Of a stretch of DNA of 64,000 bases, positions 43,480-53,521 are shown one piece after another (positions within the stretch are counted from its first letter, which is position 1; the number at the start of each line of letters is the position of its first letter). The notes beneath the pieces are model-generated. The model made no database searches. It had not been told where the DNA came from and worked only from the letters and a program-made list of their open reading frames with translations. Where the stretch lies: contig NZ_JH376642.1 in NCBI RefSeq assembly GCF_000233955.1, positions 124,001 through 188,000 on the forward strand, read 5' to 3'. A program made the position numbers and the translations under genes. The DNA is from Paraprevotella clara YIT 11840. Its GTDB lineage: Bacteria; Bacteroidota; Bacteroidia; Bacteroidales; Bacteroidaceae.

Positions 43480-44610
43480 TTATAGCCGTGCGGCCACCCG
43501 TTTTACCATCGAGGCCTTCCAAGAAGCGAAGTCCCCGGTTATGATATGGCGGCGTGCCTCACGTGTCAACCACAAATAGAAAGCCAGATTATGGATGGAG
43601 GCGATTTGCAGCGCCAACAACTCCTGAGCTTTGAAAAGGTGATGCAGGTAGGCTTTGCTGTATGCCTTGTCTACGTAAGAGGTACCGTCCGGATCCAAAG
43701 GCGAAAAGTCGTCTTCCCATTTCTTATTACGCAGGTTCATAATACCATTCTGTGTAAACAGCATGGCATTACGCCCGTTACGCGTAGGCATCACGCAGTC
43801 GAACATGTCGACTCCACGCTCTATGCCTTCAAGGATATTCACCGGCGTGCCGACCCCCATCAGATAACGTGGCTTGTCTTTCGGCAAGATTCCGTTGACG
43901 ATCTCAATCATTTCGTACATCACCTCCGCCGGTTCGCCTACTGCCAATCCGCCGATGGCATTGCCATCGGCCTCCTTTGACGCCACGAACTCGGCCGACT
44001 GGATACGCAAGTCTTTATAAGTACAGCCCTGTACGATGGGAAAGAGCGATTGCTGGTAACCGTATCGGGGTTCTGTCTCATTAAAACGACGAATACAGCG
44101 GTCCAACCAACGGTGGGTCAGCCCCAAACTTTTCTTCGCGTATGCGTAATCGGATGTGCCCGGCGGACATTCGTCGAATGCCATCATGATGTCCGCCCCG
44201 ATGGCACGCTCGATGTCCATGACTTTCTCGGGCGTGAAAATATGCTTTGAACCGTCGATATGCGAACGGAATTCGCACCCTTCCTCCCGTAATTTACGGA
44301 TACCGGTCAACGAAAAGACTTGGAAGCCTCCGCTATCGGTCAGAATAGGACCGTTGAAACTGTTGAACTTATGCAAACCTCCCGCTTTGCCCAGTATTTC
44401 AATTCCGGGACGCAAGTACAAATGATAGGTATTCCCCAAAATGATTTGTGCCTTGATATCTTCCTTCAATTCCCACGGATGGACAGCCTTGACCGAACCC
44501 ACCGTACCCACCGGCATGAAAACAGGAGTCTCTATCGGGCCATGGTCTGTGGTCAACACCCCGGCCCGTGCCGACGTAAGGGTGTCTGTATGTTGGAGTT
44601 CAAACTTCAT
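43480..44610 (-). CDS. tgt: tRNA-guanine(34) transglycosylase, zinc cysteines replaced
   Basis: A 376-residue enzyme that exchanges guanine 34 for preQ1 in tRNAs with GUN anticodons. The substrate-binding segment DSGGFQVFSL, the GGLAVGE loop and the nucleophile Asp in VDMFDCVMPTRNGR are intact. The usual C-terminal zinc site, with a CxCxxC cluster between PLDP and RAYLHH, reads PLDPDGTSYVDKAYSKAYLHH here, so its three cysteines are absent while the His is kept. I recall this as common in Bacteroidetes Tgt. Its start overlaps the lon stop by four bases, so translation is probably coupled. Confidence 0.95.
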   Translation of the reverse strand: MKFELQHTDTLTSARAGVLTTDHGPIETPVFMPVGTVGSVKAVHPWELKEDIKAQIILGNTYHLYLRPGIEILGKAGGLHKFNSFNGPILTDSGGFQVFSLTGIRKLREEGCEFRSHIDGSKHIFTPEKVMDIERAIGADIMMAFDECPPGTSDYAYAKKSLGLTHRWLDRCIRRFNETEPRYGYQQSLFPIVQGCTYKDLRIQSAEFVASKEADGNAIGGLAVGEPAEVMYEMIEIVNGILPKDKPRYLMGVGTPVNILEGIERGVDMFDCVMPTRNGRNAMLFTQNGIMNLRNKKWEDDFSPLDPDGTSYVDKAYSKAYLHHLFKAQELLALQIASIHNLAFYLWLTREARRHIITGDFASWKASMVKRVAARL

Positions 44611-47063
44611 TTCGTTTCGTTCTTAGGCTCATCGAAAGTAAACTCGATGGCATTTTTTACTTTTTCGTCCAGCAAAGCGAAATTCAGCACCTCGGACACA
44701 TCGTTCACATAATGGAACGACAGTCCTTTGAGATACATTTCCGGTATCTCCTCTATGTTCTTGCGGTTTTCCTCACACATAACAATGTCTTTGATGCCTG
44801 CACGTTTTGCTGCCAGGATTTTCTCCTTAATGCCTCCCACGGGCAGCACTTTCCCCCGTAAGGTAATCTCACCGGTCATGGCCAGATTCGGGCGGACCTT
44901 GCGTTGGGTCAATGCCGAAGCGATAGAAGTGGCCATCGTGATACCGGCCGATGGTCCGTCTTTGGGTACGGCTCCTTCGGGCACGTGCACATGGATATTC
45001 CACAGGTCGAAAATCCGCGCATCAATATGTAAATGGTCAGCATGCGCCTTGATGTACTCCAATGCCAACACCGCCGACTCTTTCATTACGTCGCCCAAAT
45101 TTCCTGTGAGCGTCAGCTTACTTCCCTTTCCCTTACTCAGACTGGTTTCTATAAAGAGGATTTCTCCCCCAACGGAGGTCCATGCCAATCCGGTTACCAC
45201 ACCGGCATAACCATTGCCCTGGTATTTGTCGCGAGTATATAAGGGTTTGCCCAACAAGCGTTCCACATCTGCCACTTTCACGTCCGTACAGGAGAAAATA
45301 CCGTTTCGGGCGTATTCCAATGCCATCTTACGGAACACCTTATTTATTTGTTTTTCCAATCCCCGCACGCCGGACTCACGGGTGTAGTTCTCTATAATGT
45401 ACTCCAATGCCGGCTTGCTGATTTTGATTTCCGACCGGTCGGCCAAACCATTGTTTTCCTTTTCCTTGGGCACCAAATGACGTTTAGCAATCTCTACCTT
45501 CTCTTCCGTAATATAGCCGCTCACTTCTATCAGTTCCATGCGGTCGAGCAAGGGGCGGGGTATAGTACCGATATTATTCGCAGTCGCAATAAACATGACC
45601 TTGGACAAATCGTAGTCTACATCCAGAAAATTATCATGGAAAGCACTGTTCTGTTCCGGATCGAGTACTTCCAACAGAGCAGAAGAAGGGTCGCCATTCA
45701 CTGTATTCTGGGTCACTTTGTCTATCTCGTCTAAAATGAACACCGGATTGGAAGAGCCTGCCTTTATCATACTTTTTATAATGCGCCCGGGCATAGCTCC
45801 GATATAAGTGCGGCGGTGCCCCCGGATTTCAGCCTCGTCATGCAATCCGCCCAAAGACATACGGATATATTTCCGCTTCAAAGCCGAGGCGATACTCTTG
45901 CCCAAAGAGGTCTTGCCGACACCCGGAGGACCATACAGACAGATTATCGGAGATTTTCGGTCGCCTCTTAACTGCAATACGGCCAAGTGCTCCAAGATGC
46001 GTTCTTTTACTTTCTCCAGCCCGTAATGGTCTTTGTTCAAAACTCTTTCTGCATTCTTCAAGCTCAAATTATCTTCCGTATAAGTCTGCCAAGGCAAACT
46101 CAACATCGTCTGCAAATAATTGAGTTGGACATTATAGTCCGGACTTTGGGGGTTCAAGCGTTCAAGCTTGTCCACTTCCCGATGGAAAGTCTTGGCAACG
46201 TCTTCCGGCCATTTCTTTTTTTGAGCCTGCGTACGTAAATCGTGCAAGTCCTGATCCTGGGGCGTACCGCCAAGTTCATCCTGTATGTTTTTGATTTGTT
46301 GTTGCAAAAAGTACTCACGTTGCTGCATGTCCAAATCTTCCCGGGTCTTACGCTGAATCTCAGCCCGAAGTTCCGAGTATTGGATTTCCTTGTTCAACAG
46401 CTTGAGTAAGTTGACCGTACGCAAATCCAATGCGCCCTCCCTCAACAACTCCATCTTGCGGACAATAGGGAAAGGGAAATTGGCACAAACAAAGTTTACC
46501 AAAAACATATTGTTGCTCACGTTTTTCACCGCGAACATGGATTCCTTCGGCATCTGGTCACTCATCTGAATATACTGCATCGTACGTTCGCGACAAGCTT
46601 CTACCAAGATTTCGAACTCTTTGTTATTCTTCGAAGGGAGCGTGTCTTCCAACTTCTCTACCATACCGGTAAGATAAGGCTGGTCGGACACAATACCTTT
46701 CAAATCGAAACGACTCATACCTTGTAAGATAACAGTGGTAGACCGGTCTGGCAATTCAAGAATACGAATAATCTTTGCCATCGTCCCGATGTGATACAAA
46801 TCATCAAACCCCGGATTCTCTGTCTCCGGACTCAACTGACAAACTACGCCGATGTTCAATTTATTTTTATCTGCGGCTTTCGCCAAACGAAGAGAAGACT
46901 TCCGTCCCACTGCCACAGGCATCACCACACCTGGGAATAACACCATGTTGCGCAACGGCAAAATCGGTAATGTGGCCTCCATTTCCACGTCGAAAACACT
47001 GGATTCATCTCCTTCAAAATCTGCAACCAATGAAAATGGATTCTGATTATCGTCAATATGCAT
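44607..47063 (-). CDS. lon: ATP-dependent protease Lon
   Basis: An 818-residue cytoplasmic protease. The N-terminal LON substrate domain begins [15 protein letters not shown]. The AAA+ module has Walker A at 378-386 (YGPPGVGKT), and the peptidase domain has the catalytic Ser in PKDGPSAG (S705) and Lys in GGIKEK (K746). It degrades misfolded and regulatory proteins. The start at 47063 ([10 protein letters not shown]) is chosen because the 35 residues upstream are unlike Lon and contain the promoter box at 47115-47122. It is the first gene of the operon lon-tgt-lptG-helicase. Confidence 0.97.
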   Translation of the reverse strand: MHIDDNQNPFSLVADFEGDESSVFDVEMEATLPILPLRNMVLFPGVVMPVAVGRKSSLRLAKAADKNKLNIGVVCQLSPETENPGFDDLYHIGTMAKIIRILELPDRSTTVILQGMSRFDLKGIVSDQPYLTGMVEKLEDTLPSKNNKEFEILVEACRERTMQYIQMSDQMPKESMFAVKNVSNNMFLVNFVCANFPFPIVRKMELLREGALDLRTVNLLKLLNKEIQYSELRAEIQRKTREDLDMQQREYFLQQQIKNIQDELGGTPQDQDLHDLRTQAQKKKWPEDVAKTFHREVDKLERLNPQSPDYNVQLNYLQTMLSLPWQTYTEDNLSLKNAERVLNKDHYGLEKVKERILEHLAVLQLRGDRKSPIICLYGPPGVGKTSLGKSIASALKRKYIRMSLGGLHDEAEIRGHRRTYIGAMPGRIIKSMIKAGSSNPVFILDEIDKVTQNTVNGDPSSALLEVLDPEQNSAFHDNFLDVDYDLSKVMFIATANNIGTIPRPLLDRMELIEVSGYITEEKVEIAKRHLVPKEKENNGLADRSEIKISKPALEYIIENYTRESGVRGLEKQINKVFRKMALEYARNGIFSCTDVKVADVERLLGKPLYTRDKYQGNGYAGVVTGLAWTSVGGEILFIETSLSKGKGSKLTLTGNLGDVMKESAVLALEYIKAHADHLHIDARIFDLWNIHVHVPEGAVPKDGPSAGITMATSIASALTQRKVRPNLAMTGEITLRGKVLPVGGIKEKILAAKRAGIKDIVMCEENRKNIEEIPEMYLKGLSFHYVNDVSEVLNFALLDEKVKNAIEFTFDEPKNETK

Positions 47064-47114
47064 ATTAAAAATCTTAAATGATTTAGTGAACAAAACTTTT
47101 TTCACAAAACGTGG

Positions 47115-47122
47115 CAAAGATA
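47115..47122 (-). promoter_or_regulatory. -7 box for lon
   Basis: TATCTTTG on the minus strand, 52 bases upstream of the lon start codon. Confidence 0.6.
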
Positions 47123-47176
47123 CAAAAAAAGAGTGTACTCTACGTATGATATACAGTGGAAATAACAAATATTTGC

Positions 47177-47184
47177 TACTTTTG
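47177..47184 (+). promoter_or_regulatory. -7 box for trmN6
   Basis: TACTTTTG, 44 bases before the trmN6 start codon. Confidence 0.6.
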
Positions 47185-47227
47185 CAAGCAAAACGAAGGA
47201 TAGACTCTAAGATTACACCCGAATTTT

Positions 47228-47938
47228 ATGGCAAAAACTCATTTCGACTTTAAGAAGTTCACAATTTATCACGACAAATGTGCCATGAAGGTTGGTACGG
47301 ATGGAGTACTGCTGGGCGCATGGACGGAAGTTTGTCCCGATTCCAAATATATCCTCGACATCGGCACAGGTTCCGGATTGATAGCCATCATGTTAGCTCA
47401 AAAGTGCAACGCATACATCATAGGAATAGACATAGACGAGGAAGCAGTAAACCAAGCCACAGATAACGGGAAAAAGACACCTTGGTCACAACGTCTGCAT
47501 TTCGAAGTAGAAAATGCTCTCACTTACATTCCTCAGAAAAAGCTTGACCTGATAACATGTAACCCGCCGTTTTTCACGAATTCACTGCAATGCCCCGGAG
47601 AAAAACGTAACTATGCACGCCATAGTGACGCTCTTCCTTTCGATGCACTCATCGCTAACGCATATACATGGTTGAACGACGGAGCTTGTTTCAACGTCGT
47701 CCTCCCTGCATCGTCAGCCGATGCTTTCATACAAATGGCGTGGGAGAGGGGACTCAATCTCCACAAAAGATGTATGATACACAGTTTGCCTGAGAGTATG
47801 CCTAAAAGAGCCTTATTGAGCTTTAAAAAAGGAAGTACGCCTTACCCTCAAACCACACGGCTCATGATCAGAGACAGGAATGGTATTTACACGGAAGAGT
47901 ACAAAAGGCTCACAGAAGAATATTACATACATTTTTGA
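47228..47938 (+). CDS. trmN6: tRNA1(Val) adenine-37 N6-methyltransferase
   Basis: A 236-residue SAM-dependent methyltransferase of the YfiC/TrmN6 type. The SAM motif ILDIGTGSGLIA is at about 42-53 and the N6-adenine catalytic NPPF at 112-115. The N-terminal HFDFKKFTIYHDKCAMKVGTDGVLLG is the family signature. It should methylate A37 of tRNA-Val. It is divergent from lon. Its stop is directly adjacent to the last base of the convergent lipid kinase gene, with no spacer. Confidence 0.92.
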   Translation: MAKTHFDFKKFTIYHDKCAMKVGTDGVLLGAWTEVCPDSKYILDIGTGSGLIAIMLAQKCNAYIIGIDIDEEAVNQATDNGKKTPWSQRLHFEVENALTYIPQKKLDLITCNPPFFTNSLQCPGEKRNYARHSDALPFDALIANAYTWLNDGACFNVVLPASSADAFIQMAWERGLNLHKRCMIHSLPESMPKRALLSFKKGSTPYPQTTRLMIRDRNGIYTEEYKRLTEEYYIHF

Positions 47939-48961
47939 TTATAATTTCAGGCGTCTCATGACTTCTTTGTTAAAGCTGTCTATACGCCGGATATTTCGAT
48001 TACGTACGCTTATACTCAAAGAAATCAGTTCGTCATATAATTCTGAAACAACCCGCCCAAACGCAGTGTCTGAGGCTTGTTGAGTATTCACAATCATATT
48101 CAAACCTTTTTGTATTAATTGTACGTCAATATCCGTCCCGGCCGACATGGGATCGCCATCAAAATGAATCACTCCGGGATGTTCACGATGAATATGGATG
48201 TTTTTGCATCGGAATGTCTTGATTTTATTATTCTGCAACAATGTCCTATTGAACAATTGGACGGCAATTTGAGGGGCTTCCAGAACCGTAAAAGGCTCCA
48301 TTATCGTTACATCCATAAGACCGTCCGACATGGAAGCGTGAGGAGCAATATATGCATTATTCCCATATTGGGATGCATTGGCACAAGCAATCAGGAACGC
48401 CTTATACTTGGACGTTTCTCCTTCTATCTCAATCTCGTACGTATCCGGCTTATATTTCAAACCTTCCCGAAGCGTGTTCTCCAAATAAGTCAATACTCCG
48501 CGTTTCTCCGAATGAGCAAATTTGGAACTTACAAAAGCATCAAACCCCACACCGCATGTACAAAAAAAAGGGACATCATTTATCTTCCCATAATCCAGAC
48601 ACTCAATATCAAAACGATTAAGTACCTTAATGGAACCAAGCGGATCCATGGGAATGCGTAAATGACGTGCCAATCCGTTTCCCGATCCACAAGGAATGAC
48701 ACCGAAGGCCACGGACGTATGTACTAAGGAACGGGCTATTTCATTGACCGTACCGTCGCCCCCAATAGCCACAACCGCATCACAACCTTTTTCAACATGC
48801 TCCTGTGCCAATAAAGTAGCATGTCCGGCATATTCGGTCCGGGCTATCTGATAGTTGAATTTATCTTGATCCAAATGCTGAGAAATCAGTTCTATGATAT
48901 TGTCCTTACTTTGGGTTCCAGATATAGGATTTATAATAAAAACGATGCTCCTCTTTGCCAT
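47939..48961 (-). CDS. Diacylglycerol-kinase-family lipid kinase
   Basis: A 340-residue kinase of the DAGK_cat fold. It carries NPISG at the N-terminus, the nucleotide-binding GGDGT motif at 67-71 with TVNEIA, and the substrate-side PCGSGNGLARHL segment. The family phosphorylates diacylglycerol, ceramide or sphingoid bases in eukaryotes and undecaprenol or DAG in bacteria. It is divergent from the serine palmitoyltransferase gene 163 bases away, which raises the possibility of a sphingoid-base or dihydroceramide substrate; that is inference from position. The convergent trmN6 gene abuts its stop. Confidence 0.9.
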   Translation of the reverse strand: MAKRSIVFIINPISGTQSKDNIIELISQHLDQDKFNYQIARTEYAGHATLLAQEHVEKGCDAVVAIGGDGTVNEIARSLVHTSVAFGVIPCGSGNGLARHLRIPMDPLGSIKVLNRFDIECLDYGKINDVPFFCTCGVGFDAFVSSKFAHSEKRGVLTYLENTLREGLKYKPDTYEIEIEGETSKYKAFLIACANASQYGNNAYIAPHASMSDGLMDVTIMEPFTVLEAPQIAVQLFNRTLLQNNKIKTFRCKNIHIHREHPGVIHFDGDPMSAGTDIDVQLIQKGLNMIVNTQQASDTAFGRVVSELYDELISLSISVRNRNIRRIDSFNKEVMRRLKL

Positions 48962-48981
48962 ATTGCTTCTTAAATCGGGAA

Positions 48982-48989
48982 CAAAGATA
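48982..48989 (-). promoter_or_regulatory. -7 box for the lipid kinase gene
   Basis: TATCTTTG on the minus strand, 21 bases upstream of the start codon at 48961, leaving a leader of about 14 bases. Confidence 0.55.
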
Positions 48990-49087
48990 AGGATAAAAAA
49001 TGAGAAATACAGCGTCTGACTTCACGGCTTACAAGAACATTAAAAAGATTTTTTATGATTAAAGGCTATTTAAAAGGATGTTTTTAT

Positions 49088-49095
49088 TAACTTTG
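49088..49095 (+). promoter_or_regulatory. -7 box for the serine palmitoyltransferase gene
   Basis: TAACTTTG, 30 bases before the start codon at 49125. Confidence 0.6.
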
Positions 49096-49124
49096 CAAAG
49101 TTTTTTAATTACGAACTTATTAAA

Positions 49125-50309
49125 ATGGGCTTATTACAAGACAAATTAGCTAAATATGACGAGCCACAAAAGTACATGGCTGAAGGCATATACCCTTATT
49201 TCCGCGAAATAGAAGGCAAACAAGGTACCGAAGTTCTTATGGGTGGCCATCGCGTACTCATGTTTGGTTCTAATGCTTATACAGGTCTGACGGGCGACGA
49301 CCGCGTCATAGAGGCTGGCGTGGCTGCTATGCGTAAATATGGTTCCGGTTGTGCCGGTTCACGATTCCTCAACGGAACATTGGACATACACGTTCAACTT
49401 GAAAAAGAATTGGCAGCTTTTGTAGGTAAAGAAGAAGCTCTCTGTTTTGCGACTGGCTTTACAGTCAACTCCGGTGTCATTCCTTGTTTGACAGGACGGG
49501 GCGACTATATCATTTGCGACGACCGAGACCACGCTTCCATTGTAGATGGCAAACGTTTGTCTTTCTCTCAAAACCTGAAGTACAAGCACAATGATATGGC
49601 AGACCTGGAGAAGCAATTACAAAAATGCAATCCGGATGCTATCAAATTAATCATCGTAGACGGAGTCTTTTCAATGGAAGGAGATTTAGCCAACCTTCCC
49701 GAAATTGTGCGACTGAAACATAAATATAACGCTTCCATTATGGTAGACGAGGCTCACGGCCTTGGTGTTTTTGGCAAGCAGGGTAGAGGAGTATGCGACT
49801 ATTTCGGCTTGACGGATGAGGTAGACTTGATAATGGGAACATTCAGTAAGTCTTTGGCTTCAATCGGAGGTTTTATCGCAGCAGACAAAAGCATCATCAA
49901 TTGGCTGAAGCATAATGCGCGTACCTATATATTCAGTGCATCAGCCACACCGGCCGCTACGGCTTCAGCGTTAGAAGCCCTGCATATTCTTCAGCAAGAA
50001 CCGGAGCGCTTGGAAAATTTATGGAACGTAACGAATTATGCTTTAAAACGTTTCCGTGAATCAGGATTTGAGATAGGTGCCACAGAATCTCCAATCATTC
50101 CACTTTACGTCCGTGATACGGAAAAAACATTCATGGTTACGAAATTGGCTTTTGACGAAGGAGTTTTCATTAATCCTGTGATTCCGCCTGCATGTGCGCC
50201 TCAGGATACCTTAGTACGTTTCGCCCTGATGGCTAACCATACACACGAACAAGTGGATGAAGCGATTCAGAAACTTACAAAAGTATTCAAGCAGTTGGAG
50301 CTACTCTAA
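49125..50309 (+). CDS. spt: Serine palmitoyltransferase
   Basis: A 394-residue PLP enzyme of the alpha-oxoamine synthase family. It condenses serine with an acyl-CoA to give 3-ketosphinganine, the first step of sphingolipid synthesis in Bacteroidales. The PLP Lys is K242 in GTFSKSLASIGGF. Other markers are SNAYTGL, GCAGSRFLNG, the ATGFTVNSG loop, and MVDEAHGLGVFG. The sequence is closest to the Bacteroides SPT type by its whole pattern, although 2-amino-3-ketobutyrate CoA ligase is the main alternative in this family. It has its own promoter and a strong terminator. Confidence 0.88.
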   Translation: MGLLQDKLAKYDEPQKYMAEGIYPYFREIEGKQGTEVLMGGHRVLMFGSNAYTGLTGDDRVIEAGVAAMRKYGSGCAGSRFLNGTLDIHVQLEKELAAFVGKEEALCFATGFTVNSGVIPCLTGRGDYIICDDRDHASIVDGKRLSFSQNLKYKHNDMADLEKQLQKCNPDAIKLIIVDGVFSMEGDLANLPEIVRLKHKYNASIMVDEAHGLGVFGKQGRGVCDYFGLTDEVDLIMGTFSKSLASIGGFIAADKSIINWLKHNARTYIFSASATPAATASALEALHILQQEPERLENLWNVTNYALKRFRESGFEIGATESPIIPLYVRDTEKTFMVTKLAFDEGVFINPVIPPACAPQDTLVRFALMANHTHEQVDEAIQKLTKVFKQLELL

Positions 50310-50335
50310 ACAGCAAAATAAAACACGAAATAAAG

Positions 50336-50379
50336 AAAAGGAAAGAAAGCCGAAGAGGATTTTGGCTTTCTTTCCTTTT
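50336..50379 (+). terminator. Terminator after spt
   Basis: A 16-bp stem pairs 50336-50351 with 50364-50379, followed by a T run. It starts 26 bases after the spt stop. Confidence 0.85.
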
Positions 50380-50505
50380 TTTGAAAGAAACTTTCGAAGT
50401 AGAATGAATAATTAAAAAGCTTCTTTCTTATTAAACATAATGCCGATTAGATATTAAATCTCAAGATTCAAGCAACCACAAAGCCTGTATTTGAAAAAAT
50501 AGTCT

Positions 50506-50513
50506 TACCTTTG
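50506..50513 (+). promoter_or_regulatory. -7 box for the pseudouridine synthase gene
   Basis: TACCTTTG. The TTG at 50511 lies inside the box and cannot be the translation start, which places the start at the ATG at 50532, preceded by a purine-rich AGAAGAAAAG. Confidence 0.65.
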
Positions 50514-50531
50514 CAAAAAACAGAAGAAAAG

Positions 50532-51473
50532 ATGAGAAATAAGTCCGGTGCACAATATGCAGCATCAAAATACATAGAGTTTACAGTCAATAAACCCATG
50601 TCATTATTAGATTTCATTATGGAATCGATGAAAGGAATCAGTAGGAATAAAGCCAAAGATATTCTGACGGGACATGGCATCACGGTAGACAGAAAATCTG
50701 TCTCCCAATATAATTATGAATTACGACCCGGTATGGTTGTACGGGTAAGCAAACATAAGCGTAACAATGAGCTGAAAAACAAATACGTTAAGATTGTATA
50801 TGAAGACAAAGACCTGATTGTGATTGAAAAAAGTGCCGGTATTCTCTCTATGCCCGCTGTTACACAACAATTTTCAATCAAAACCGTATTGGATGAATAT
50901 TTTACCCGACGGCATTTCAAATGCACTGCCCACGTAGTCCACCGTTTGGACCGCGACACATCCGGTTTGATGATGTATGCAAAAAATATAGAGGTACAAC
51001 GGATTTTGGAAGAACACTGGCAGGAAATCGTGACAGACCGTAGATACGTGGCCGTAGTCAGTGGGAAGATGGAAAAGGAAGGCGGAACCATATCTTCTTG
51101 GTTGAAAGACAATAAAGCGTATGTAACGTACTCCAGTCCGACAGACAACGGAGGAAAATATGCCGTCACACATTTTCATACGTTAGACGCGAGAGAGCGT
51201 TATTCGTTGGTTGAATTGAAATTGGAAACCGGCCGGAAAAACCAAATCCGTGTACACATGCAAGATATCGGCCATCCGGTAGTCGGCGATTCAAAATACG
51301 GCAATGGAAGCGATCCAATAGGACGGTTGGGGTTACATGCCTATCGACTGAATTTTTACCATCCCATCACGGGAGAGCCGATGGAGTTTGAGACCCCCTT
51401 CCCTACTTTATTCACTAAATTATTTCCGGTAAGCAAACCATTTCACTCTACAACAGAAGCACCTTCTGAATAA
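50532..51473 (+). CDS. RluA-family pseudouridine synthase
   Basis: A 313-residue RNA-modifying enzyme. An N-terminal S4 domain (about 16-75, ISRNKAKDILTGHGITVD) precedes the RluA catalytic domain with HRLDRDTSG (137-145), where D140 is the nucleophile. The downstream ETGRKNQIRVHMQDIGHPVVGD motif is also conserved. The family converts uridines in rRNA or tRNA to pseudouridine; the target position cannot be assigned. The end (about 300-313) is a Ser/Thr/Pro/Glu-rich tail. It ends in a bidirectional terminator shared with aspS. Confidence 0.92.
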   Translation: MRNKSGAQYAASKYIEFTVNKPMSLLDFIMESMKGISRNKAKDILTGHGITVDRKSVSQYNYELRPGMVVRVSKHKRNNELKNKYVKIVYEDKDLIVIEKSAGILSMPAVTQQFSIKTVLDEYFTRRHFKCTAHVVHRLDRDTSGLMMYAKNIEVQRILEEHWQEIVTDRRYVAVVSGKMEKEGGTISSWLKDNKAYVTYSSPTDNGGKYAVTHFHTLDARERYSLVELKLETGRKNQIRVHMQDIGHPVVGDSKYGNGSDPIGRLGLHAYRLNFYHPITGEPMEFETPFPTLFTKLFPVSKPFHSTTEAPSE

Positions 51474-51505
51474 TTCCATTTCCGTTATCATGAAATGGAT
51501 ATTAT

Positions 51506-51542
51506 AAAAATGTGCGAGGGAAATAATCCCTCGCACATTTTT
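51506..51542. terminator. Bidirectional terminator between the pseudouridine synthase gene and aspS
   Basis: A 16-bp stem pairs 51506-51521 with 51527-51542 around a 5-base loop, with an A run on the left and a T run on the right. It serves both convergent genes. Confidence 0.85.
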
Positions 51543-51576
51543 ATAACTATAATATTTCTCTATATTCTTCTTTTGC

Positions 51577-53337
51577 TCAATCTTTTAAATCGAGTGCCAA
51601 ATTCAGTTCATCCAACTGCTTTTGGTCTATATAAGAAGGCGCATCCAGCATTACGTCACGCCCACTGTTATTCTTCGGGAAAGCGATACAATCGCGAATA
51701 CTGTCAAGTCCGGCAAACAAACTTACCCAGCGGTCAAGCCCGTACGCCAAACCACCGTGGGGAGGCGCACCGTATTTGAAAGCATTCATCAGGAAACCGA
51801 ACTGCTCCTGTGCACGTTCTTCCGTGAAGCCCAATATCTTGAACATCTTGTCCTGAAGCTCCGGATCGTGGATACGGATGGATCCCCCTCCTACTTCTAC
51901 TCCATTGCAAACCATATCGTAAGCATCCGCACGCACAGCCGCCGGATTGGAGTCCAACAATGGGATGTCCTCATCCTTGGGATGCGTGAACGGATGGTGC
52001 ATCGCCATCAAACGCCCTTCCTCTTCGCTCCATTCGAACATCGGGAAATCCACCACCCACAACAAAGAGAATTTGTTCTTGTCGCGCAATCCCAAACGAG
52101 AACCCATCTCCAAACGCAATTCACACAACTGTTTACGCGTCTTCATGACATCCTCGCCACTCATTATCAGTATCAAATCGCCCGGCACGGCCTTCATCGT
52201 CTCCTTCAAGCGCAACAATACTTCTTGCGTATAGAACTTATCCACACTGGATTTTACGCTACCGTCTTCCTGCACACGGGCATATACCAATCCTTTCGCC
52301 CCGATTTGACTGCGTTTCACGAAGTCCGTCAGTTGGTCCAACTGCTTACGGGTATATGAAGCACATCCCGGCGCACAAATACCTCCGATGTAGGACGCAT
52401 CATTGAACACGGAAAACTCTCCCGTACCTTTCAACACGTCCATCAGTTCCACGAACTCCATACCGAAACGCGTGTCCGGCTTATCGCTACCGTAAAGCCT
52501 CATGGCTTCGCTCCAAGGCATGCGGGGGAACGGTTCGGTGAGTTCAATGCCCCGTATCGTACGGAACAGGTGTTTGGCCATCCCTTCAAAAAGAGCTATC
52601 ACGTCCTCCTGCTCCACAAAACTCATCTCACAGTCTATCTGTGTAAATTCGGGTTGGCGGTCGGCACGCAGGTCTTCATCACGGAAACACTTCACAATCT
52701 GGAAGTAACGATCCATACCGGCTACCATCAAAAGTTGTTTCAGAGTCTGCGGACTTTGCGGCAACGCATAAAACTGTCCCGGATTCATGCGGGAAGGCAC
52801 CACAAAGTCACGGGCACCTTCAGGAGTAGACCCGATCAGCATCGGTGTTTCTATTTCCAAAAAACCTTTGCTGTCCAGATAACGGCGAACCTCCATCGTC
52901 ATCTGATGGCGGAGTTCCAGATTTTTCCGCACGCAAGCACGGCGCAAATCCAAATAGCGGTATTTCATACGGATATCATCCCCTCCGTCCGTATTGTCTT
53001 CGATCGTGAAAGGAGGAGTGGCGGAAGCATTGAGCACAGTCAGTTCCGACACGATGATTTCAATCTCCCCTGTCGGCAAATTCTTATTCTTACTCTCACG
53101 CTCGTTCACTTCGCCCTTTATCTGAATCACATCTTCACGCCCCAACTTATTAGCCCGGGCACAAAGCGCGTCATTCACTTCTTCATTAAAAACTAATTGT
53201 GTAATGCCATACCGGTCACGCAAGTCGACGAAAGTCATGCCTCCCATCTTGCGCACACGCTGCACCCACCCGGCCAGCGTCACGGTCTTTCCGGCATCCG
53301 CAAGTCTCAGCTCACCACAAGTATTTGTCCTGAACAT
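51577..53337 (-). CDS. aspS: Aspartyl-tRNA synthetase
   Basis: A 586-residue class II synthetase of the bacterial AspRS type. It has an N-terminal OB anticodon-binding domain (about 1-105, [24 protein letters not shown]), motif 2 in [18 protein letters not shown], the bacterial GAD insertion (about 275-410), and motif 3 [13 protein letters not shown] near the C-terminus. It charges tRNA-Asp. Its start codon is preceded by its own promoter box at 53368-53375, and it ends at the shared bidirectional terminator. Confidence 0.97.
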   Translation of the reverse strand: MFRTNTCGELRLADAGKTVTLAGWVQRVRKMGGMTFVDLRDRYGITQLVFNEEVNDALCARANKLGREDVIQIKGEVNERESKNKNLPTGEIEIIVSELTVLNASATPPFTIEDNTDGGDDIRMKYRYLDLRRACVRKNLELRHQMTMEVRRYLDSKGFLEIETPMLIGSTPEGARDFVVPSRMNPGQFYALPQSPQTLKQLLMVAGMDRYFQIVKCFRDEDLRADRQPEFTQIDCEMSFVEQEDVIALFEGMAKHLFRTIRGIELTEPFPRMPWSEAMRLYGSDKPDTRFGMEFVELMDVLKGTGEFSVFNDASYIGGICAPGCASYTRKQLDQLTDFVKRSQIGAKGLVYARVQEDGSVKSSVDKFYTQEVLLRLKETMKAVPGDLILIMSGEDVMKTRKQLCELRLEMGSRLGLRDKNKFSLLWVVDFPMFEWSEEEGRLMAMHHPFTHPKDEDIPLLDSNPAAVRADAYDMVCNGVEVGGGSIRIHDPELQDKMFKILGFTEERAQEQFGFLMNAFKYGAPPHGGLAYGLDRWVSLFAGLDSIRDCIAFPKNNSGRDVMLDAPSYIDQKQLDELNLALDLKD

Positions 53338-53367
53338 ATCTGTTTGCTTATATTAAGATTCAACGTG

Positions 53368-53375
53368 CAAAGTTA
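53368..53375 (-). promoter_or_regulatory. -7 box for aspS
   Basis: TAACTTTG on the minus strand, 31 bases upstream of the aspS start codon. Confidence 0.6.
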
Positions 53376-53445
53376 TCTTTTTTTTATGAGGAATTCAACG
53401 TTAGATAAAAGTTTTCGTTCTTATTTTATCCTTTTTCTTCAAAAA

Positions 53446-53477
53446 CTTGTATATAAGAAATAAGTGTCGTATTTTTG
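53446..53477 (+). promoter_or_regulatory. Promoter of the GH35 gene
   Basis: CTTG at 53446-53449, 20 bases, then TATTTTTG at 53470-53477. The -7 box matches TAnnTTTG and lies 45 bases before the start codon. Confidence 0.55.
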
Positions 53478-53521
53478 AACCCGCAAAATATGAGAAACCA
53501 TATCATTAATAACTGATTTCT

